The notes below the pieces were generated by a model. It was not told where the DNA came from, did no database searches, and was given only the letters and a program-made list of their open reading frames with translations. From assembly GCA_003576845.1 (NCBI GenBank), contig QEVJ01000011.1, forward strand, positions 1 through 64,000: a stretch of DNA of 64,000 nt, given 5' to 3'. The translations under genes were made by a program, and so were the position numbers. Source of the DNA: Planctomycetota bacterium. Lineage in GTDB: Bacteria > Planctomycetota > Planctomycetia > Pirellulales > PLA5. The number at the start of each line of letters is the position of its first letter. Positions within the stretch are counted from its first letter, which is position 1. Shown in pieces: positions 60,795 through 64,000 of the stretch.

Positions 60795-61616
60795 TCAATC
60801 TTGGCGGCCGACGTTGGCGTAGAGCCGCGCCAGACGGTGGGCGTGCTCGTCGTAGGCGGATTCGAAGAGTTCCCGGCCGCGTTCGGCGCCGACCGTTGCG
60901 GCGGCAGTGAGCACCTTCGGCGGTTGGCCGGCGCGTACGAGCCGCGCGGCGACCTCGGCTTTGATCGCATTGACGACGACGCACCCGCCGACCGTCGAAC
61001 CCGGGGCGACCGGCGTGTCGAGCCCGTCGATCGCGACCATCGCGTCGCCGACCGGCGCGCCCGTATCGAGCACGAGATCGGCCACGTCGGTCAACTTCTT
61101 GCCGCCGGGATGCTTCGTCGCGCTTGCGAGGCAATGCGCGAGGCTCACCAATGCCACAACGCGGATACCGCGGGCCTGAAACTGCTCGGCCATCTCGATC
61201 GGCACCGTGTTGCAGCCGCTCGACGAAATGATAAGGGACGAATCGTCCCGCGACAGGTCGAAGTTCCGCAGGATGCGTTCGGCGAGTCCCGAAACCGTTT
61301 CGAGAAACATCGCCTGCCGCTGCCCGTTCGCGCCGACGACCTGGTTGTGGAACGTGAGCGAAAGCTCGACGATCGGGTGAAACCCGGGGAAGGAACCGTA
61401 CCGCGGCCACATCTCCTCGACCATGATCCGGCTGTGCCCAGCGGCGAAGAGGTGGACCATGCGTCCGGCGAGAATCGACGCGGCGAACCAATCGGCCGCC
61501 TGGGCGATCTCGCGCGCTTGCGTCGAGGCGCGATCGAGCAGCTCGCGGCAACGGGCGATGTACTCCGCGCTCGGGGAAGAATGAGACGAGTCGGACGGCA
61601 TGGCGGCAGGAGACAT
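60795..61616 (-). CDS. SIS domain sugar-phosphate binding protein
   Basis: 273 aa from the ATG at 61616, with CGGAG 5 bases upstream; the frame to 61673 extends beyond it. Helical N-terminus (ARCRELLDRASTQAREIAQAA), then one SIS domain: LAGRMVHLFAAGHSRIMVEE, LIISSSGCNTVPIEMAEQFQ (phosphosugar loop), IRVVALVSLAHCLASATKHP and GGCVVVNAIKAEVAARLVRA. SIS proteins isomerise or sense phosphosugars. This size and layout match the sugar isomerase/MurQ-like relatives, but the exact role is not resolved. It is divergent from nothing and lies between BlaI and a tiny membrane protein, all on the minus strand. Confidence 0.82.
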   Translation of the reverse strand: MSPAAMPSDSSHSSPSAEYIARCRELLDRASTQAREIAQAADWFAASILAGRMVHLFAAGHSRIMVEEMWPRYGSFPGFHPIVELSLTFHNQVVGANGQRQAMFLETVSGLAERILRNFDLSRDDSSLIISSSGCNTVPIEMAEQFQARGIRVVALVSLAHCLASATKHPGGKKLTDVADLVLDTGAPVGDAMVAIDGLDTPVAPGSTVGGCVVVNAIKAEVAARLVRAGQPPKVLTAAATVGAERGRELFESAYDEHAHRLARLYANVGRQD

Positions 61617-61724
61617 CGTTACTCCGGGAAATGCACCACCGTGGCGAGGCGGCCGCGAATTCGTCAAGCACATACTGGCGGCGGTAGTCCTTGAACAACG
61701 CGCTGCAAGAGGTTGACCGCCACC

Positions 61725-61868
61725 CTAACATAGCCACCACATCGCCACACCGATCAGCAAGCCAATCAGAAATGAAATGAGCGAGAAGATGGCAAGGGTT
61801 TCCCCCATCCTGTAGAAGCCGCCGGTAGGCTGCTCGTTGTCGTTCGCCTTGTTCTCGTTCTCGGCCAT
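61725..61868 (-). CDS. 47-aa predicted membrane protein
   Basis: Too small for usual ORF cutoffs: MAENENKANDNEQPTGGFYR, then a hydrophobic helix AIFSLISFLIGLLIGVAMWW and Leu-Cys before TAG at 61725-61727. A hydrophilic N-terminus plus one helix is the layout of small membrane regulators or structural subunits. No ribosome site is obvious before the ATG at 61868, which is the weak point. Codon pattern and residue bias look real. Downstream is the SIS gene on the same strand. Confidence 0.5.
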   Translation of the reverse strand: MAENENKANDNEQPTGGFYRMGETLAIFSLISFLIGLLIGVAMWWLC

Positions 61869-61916
61869 GCGTGCATCGTCTAGCGCAGCGGGGCAGATGA
61901 TTCGGTTATCGCAATC

Positions 61917-63362
61917 TCAACTCGCCGAGGGTTCTAGAGGCGGGCGTGCGCGCGGGCGTTGCGGCCGTCCTCGACGCGGTCGACCGTCTCCGCGCGGCCG
62001 TTCCTCGGCGTTGACGGCGGGAAATGCCTTCGCCAACTCCGCCTTGATCGCCGCGTGTTTCGGATCGCTTGCAACGTTCGTCCATTCGTGCGGGTCGGCC
62101 GCGTGATCGTAAAGCTCCTCGTCGCCGTTCGCATAGCGAATATACCGCCACCGTTCGCTACGGACGCTGTGGTTGTCCTTGTGGAACGTCGTGAGCGCCG
62201 GGCGGTCCCATTTCGCGATCGGATCGGCAAGCAGCGGCTTGATGCTCGTCCCTTCGACGTGCGGCGGAATCGCGATGCCGGTGAGATCGCACAGCGTCGG
62301 ATAGATCGACATGAAATCGACGGGCCGCGAGCAGGCCCCGTCCGGTTTCGTCACGCCGGGCACGACCCACACGAGCGGCGCGCGGGCTGCCTCTTCCCAC
62401 AGGGCGAATTTGCGCCAGTGCTCTTTCTCGCCCAAGTGCCAGCCGTGGTCGCCCCAGAGGACGACGATCGTGTTGTCGCGGTGCGGCGATTTGTCGAGAC
62501 CATCGAGCAAGCGGCCGACCATCGCGTCGGCGAAGGCGATCGTCGCCAGATACGCCTGCACGGCTTCCTTCCAGCGGCCCGAAGCGACGATCGCGGCATG
62601 GTCGCCGCGGGGATTCGCCATCCGCACGCCCGCGGGCGGAACGTCGGCCAGATCGTCGTCGCGATGCGGCGGCAGCTCGATCTTATCGAGCGGAAACATG
62701 TCGAAATACTTCTTCGGCACGTTCCAGGGCATATGCGGTTTCGTCAACCCGACGGCGAGAAAGAACGGCTTGTCGTGCGCCGCGGCGAGCTTCGCGAGGG
62801 CGTAATCGACGGCACGATAGTCGGGCATCGCGCCGTCACCCGAGGCGAGCGGCGCGAACTTAATCCCGCCGACGCCGTCGTTTTTGGCCGACGGATCGCG
62901 CCGCAACCCGCCGCCGCGCGGGACATGATATTCGGTCCATTCGCCGTCGCGGTGGGCGCTGCCGTGATAGATCTTGCCCGTGCCGAAAACGTCGTACCCG
63001 GCATTGAGAAACTGCGTGGTGAGCGTTTTCTCCTTCGCGATGACCGGTTGCCAGACCTGCCCGTTGTCGTAGACGCCGGTGGTGCTCGGCCGCAGACCCG
63101 ACATGAGCGCGGCCCGCGACGGGTTGCAGACCGGCGCGGCGCACTGGGCGTTTGCGAACGTCACGCCGCGGGCAGCGAGCCGGTCGATATTCGGCGTCCG
63201 TGTTTGCGGATTGCGGCCGAGATGCCCGACCCAGTGATTCAGGTCGTCGATGGCGATGAACAGAACGTTCGGCTTGCGGGCCGCCGGTTCGTCGGCGAGC
63301 GCGGCGGTCGATAGAAGGAGAACGGCGAATGCGAGCCACGGCCGAAGCGTCGCGATGGGCAT
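61917..63362 (-). CDS. sulfatase (iduronate-2-sulfatase-like)
   Basis: 481 aa from the ATG at 63362, with GCAGGAG 8 bases upstream, at the signal peptide MPIATLRPWLAFAVLLLSTA. Type I sulfatase motifs: KPNVLFIAIDDLNHWVGHLG (Asp-Asp calcium ligands), the formylglycine site CNPSRAALMSG (C-x-P-S-R), GKIYHGSAH and IVVLWGDHGWHLGEKEHW with the metal Asp/His. The layout suggests iduronate-2-sulfatase-like enzymes acting on sulfated glycans, outside the cytoplasm. The C-terminus is an Arg/Pro-rich tail (RPRGDGRPRRGRPQRPRA). Its first 503 bases lie within the over-running pyrophosphatase frame. Confidence 0.93.
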   Translation of the reverse strand: MPIATLRPWLAFAVLLLSTAALADEPAARKPNVLFIAIDDLNHWVGHLGRNPQTRTPNIDRLAARGVTFANAQCAAPVCNPSRAALMSGLRPSTTGVYDNGQVWQPVIAKEKTLTTQFLNAGYDVFGTGKIYHGSAHRDGEWTEYHVPRGGGLRRDPSAKNDGVGGIKFAPLASGDGAMPDYRAVDYALAKLAAAHDKPFFLAVGLTKPHMPWNVPKKYFDMFPLDKIELPPHRDDDLADVPPAGVRMANPRGDHAAIVASGRWKEAVQAYLATIAFADAMVGRLLDGLDKSPHRDNTIVVLWGDHGWHLGEKEHWRKFALWEEAARAPLVWVVPGVTKPDGACSRPVDFMSIYPTLCDLTGIAIPPHVEGTSIKPLLADPIAKWDRPALTTFHKDNHSVRSERWRYIRYANGDEELYDHAADPHEWTNVASDPKHAAIKAELAKAFPAVNAEERPRGDGRPRRGRPQRPRARPPLEPSAS

Positions 63363-63912
63363 GGGCGTGCTCCTGCGAAGTTCGTCGGAAGGCGTCGCTG
63401 TAGCGGACGAGCGCGTCTTCGATGACTTCGTGCGTGCTTGCGGCCGGTTGAAAATCTTCGACGGCAACCGCCTTGCCTTCGAGCGTCTTGTAGTCCTGAA
63501 AGAACCGCTGGAGCATGTTCAAGCGGTGGTGCGGCAATTCCGTCGCTTCGGTGAAGCCGTTGTACTCCGGATCGTCGAGCGCGACCGCCAGTATCTTGTG
63601 ATCGCGCTTGCCGCTGTCGATCATCGTCATCAGGCCGATCGCCCGGGCGCTGACCAGCGTAAGCGGCGCGACCGGTTCCTGGCACAACACGAGCACGTCG
63701 AGCGGATCATCGTCCTCGGCGAGCGTTTGCGGAATAAAGCCGTAGTTCGCCGGATAGTAGACGGCCGAATACAGGATGCGGTCGAGCTTCAGCAGGCCGG
63801 TCTTCTTGTCGAGCTCGTATTTGACGCTCGAACCCATCGGAATCTCGATCACGGCGGTGAACTCGATGGGAAGGCGTTCACCGGGAGTTACGTCGTGCCA
63901 GGCGTGAGTCAT
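62860..63912 (-). CDS. ppa: inorganic pyrophosphatase with run-on C-terminus
   Basis: 350 aa frame from ATG 63912. Residues 1-178 are a complete family I pyrophosphatase: TPGERLPIEFTAVIEIPMGS, KYELDKKTGLLKLDRILYSA, YYPANYGFIPQTLAEDDDPLDVLV (substrate and Mg ligands DDDPLDVLV), IDSGKRDHKILAV and LEGKAVAVEDFQPA. It hydrolyses pyrophosphate to phosphate in the cytosol. The usual family length is about 180 aa, but no stop occurs there. The frame continues 170 Arg-rich residues into the sulfatase gene in another frame and stops at 62860. A lost stop, a frameshift or sequencing error near 63380 could explain it. Confidence 0.85.
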   Translation of the reverse strand: MTHAWHDVTPGERLPIEFTAVIEIPMGSSVKYELDKKTGLLKLDRILYSAVYYPANYGFIPQTLAEDDDPLDVLVLCQEPVAPLTLVSARAIGLMTMIDSGKRDHKILAVALDDPEYNGFTEATELPHHRLNMLQRFFQDYKTLEGKAVAVEDFQPAASTHEVIEDALVRYSDAFRRTSQEHAHAHRDASAVARIRRSPSIDRRARRRTGGPQAERSVHRHRRPESLGRASRPQSANTDAEYRPARCPRRDVRKRPVRRAGLQPVAGRAHVGSAAEHHRRLRQRAGLATGHREGENAHHAVSQCRVRRFRHGQDLSRQRPPRRRMDRISCPARRRVAARSVGQKRRRRRD

Positions 63913-63917
63913 GGAGC

Positions 63918-63950
63918 AGAGGTCGGGGGTCGGGATTCAGGGGTCGGGAA
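63918..63950 (-). repeat. GTCGGGGGTCGGGATTC simple repeat before ppa
   Basis: A short G-rich array of GTCGGGGGTCGGGATTCAGG type fills the spacer just upstream of the ppa start. It belongs to the same family of simple-repeat tracts seen before other genes in the window. Confidence 0.6.
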
Positions 63951-64000
63951 ATGCTCTGCGAGCATTTTGCTGCGCTATTTCTCTCTTGCGGTGGCGGCGG

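Noticed and set aside
1-64000. search for tRNA, rRNA, selC, IS or prophage features
   Set aside because: No cloverleaf with GTTCGA-type arm, no transposase or integrase motif and no rRNA segment was seen by eye; a covariance-model scan was not possible.

Overview
The window is high-GC bacterial DNA with the hallmarks of the phylum Planctomycetota, most likely the Pirellulales. It has two DUF1549/DUF1553 proteins (one with a planctomycete cytochrome domain), a DUF1501 protein, a TIGR03067-type secreted protein, a sulfatase, many Tat/Sec-exported hypotheticals, and intergenic spacers full of short palindromic repeats. The genus is not determinable from the sequence. I see no rRNA, tRNA, CRISPR array, insertion sequence or prophage.

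Layout. 1-2.8 kb: an S41 C-terminal processing protease (cut by the left edge) and an ABC-2 permease. 2.8-3.9 kb: a gene-free spacer. 3.9-7.1 kb: a DUF1549/1553 plus DUF1501 operon ending in a strong terminator. 7.2-18.9 kb: a YchF-like GTPase, a TIGR03067 protein, RibD, a SEC-C/TPR-like protein, a cytochrome/DUF1549/1553 protein, an MMPL transporter and an enolase-superfamily dehydratase. 19.2-27.5 kb: creatininase-like amidohydrolase, MutY, an ArsC-like probable selenoprotein, PurH, small exported proteins and a HemD-HemE fusion. 27.6-36.9 kb: HIT protein, then nusA-infB-rbfA, an HhH-GPD-like protein, YebC and a four-ACT aspartate kinase, all on the plus strand. 37-45.9 kb: ceramidase-like protein, AcpS, hydrolase, nucleotidyltransferase-HD protein, an orphan antitoxin, a large exported protein, IF-1 and aldose epimerase. 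46-53.7 kb: an accessory stretch rich in palindromes with a PIN toxin-antitoxin pair, exported enzymes and two lipoproteins flanked by inverted 61-bp repeats. 54-64 kb: peptide deformylase, VWA protein, ECF sigma and anti-sigma pair, a BlaI/M56 sensor pair with a visible operator, SIS protein, a 47-aa membrane peptide, sulfatase and inorganic pyrophosphatase.

The most notable observation is at 21844-22194. An ArsC/thioredoxin-like reading frame carries an in-frame UGA at the first position of a would-be CxxC motif (U-A-T-C) and a well-placed SECIS-like hairpin just downstream. It was split by ordinary ORF calling. Other unusual points: the HemD-HemE fusion; an anti-sigma factor whose outer domain has two CxxCH motifs; an M56 peptidase fused in frame to what looks like a separately startable secreted RPD-repeat protein; a pyrophosphatase that lacks a stop codon and runs about 500 bp into the sulfatase gene; and an EndoIII-like protein lacking the catalytic lysine and Fe-S cysteines but carrying a histone-like tail.

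Genes work together in several places: sigma/anti-sigma (56.0-57.4 kb), BlaI/M56 (57.5-60.7 kb, with tandem operators over the promoter), and the translation cluster nusA-infB-rbfA. The rest looks like ordinary planctomycete housekeeping and export functions.
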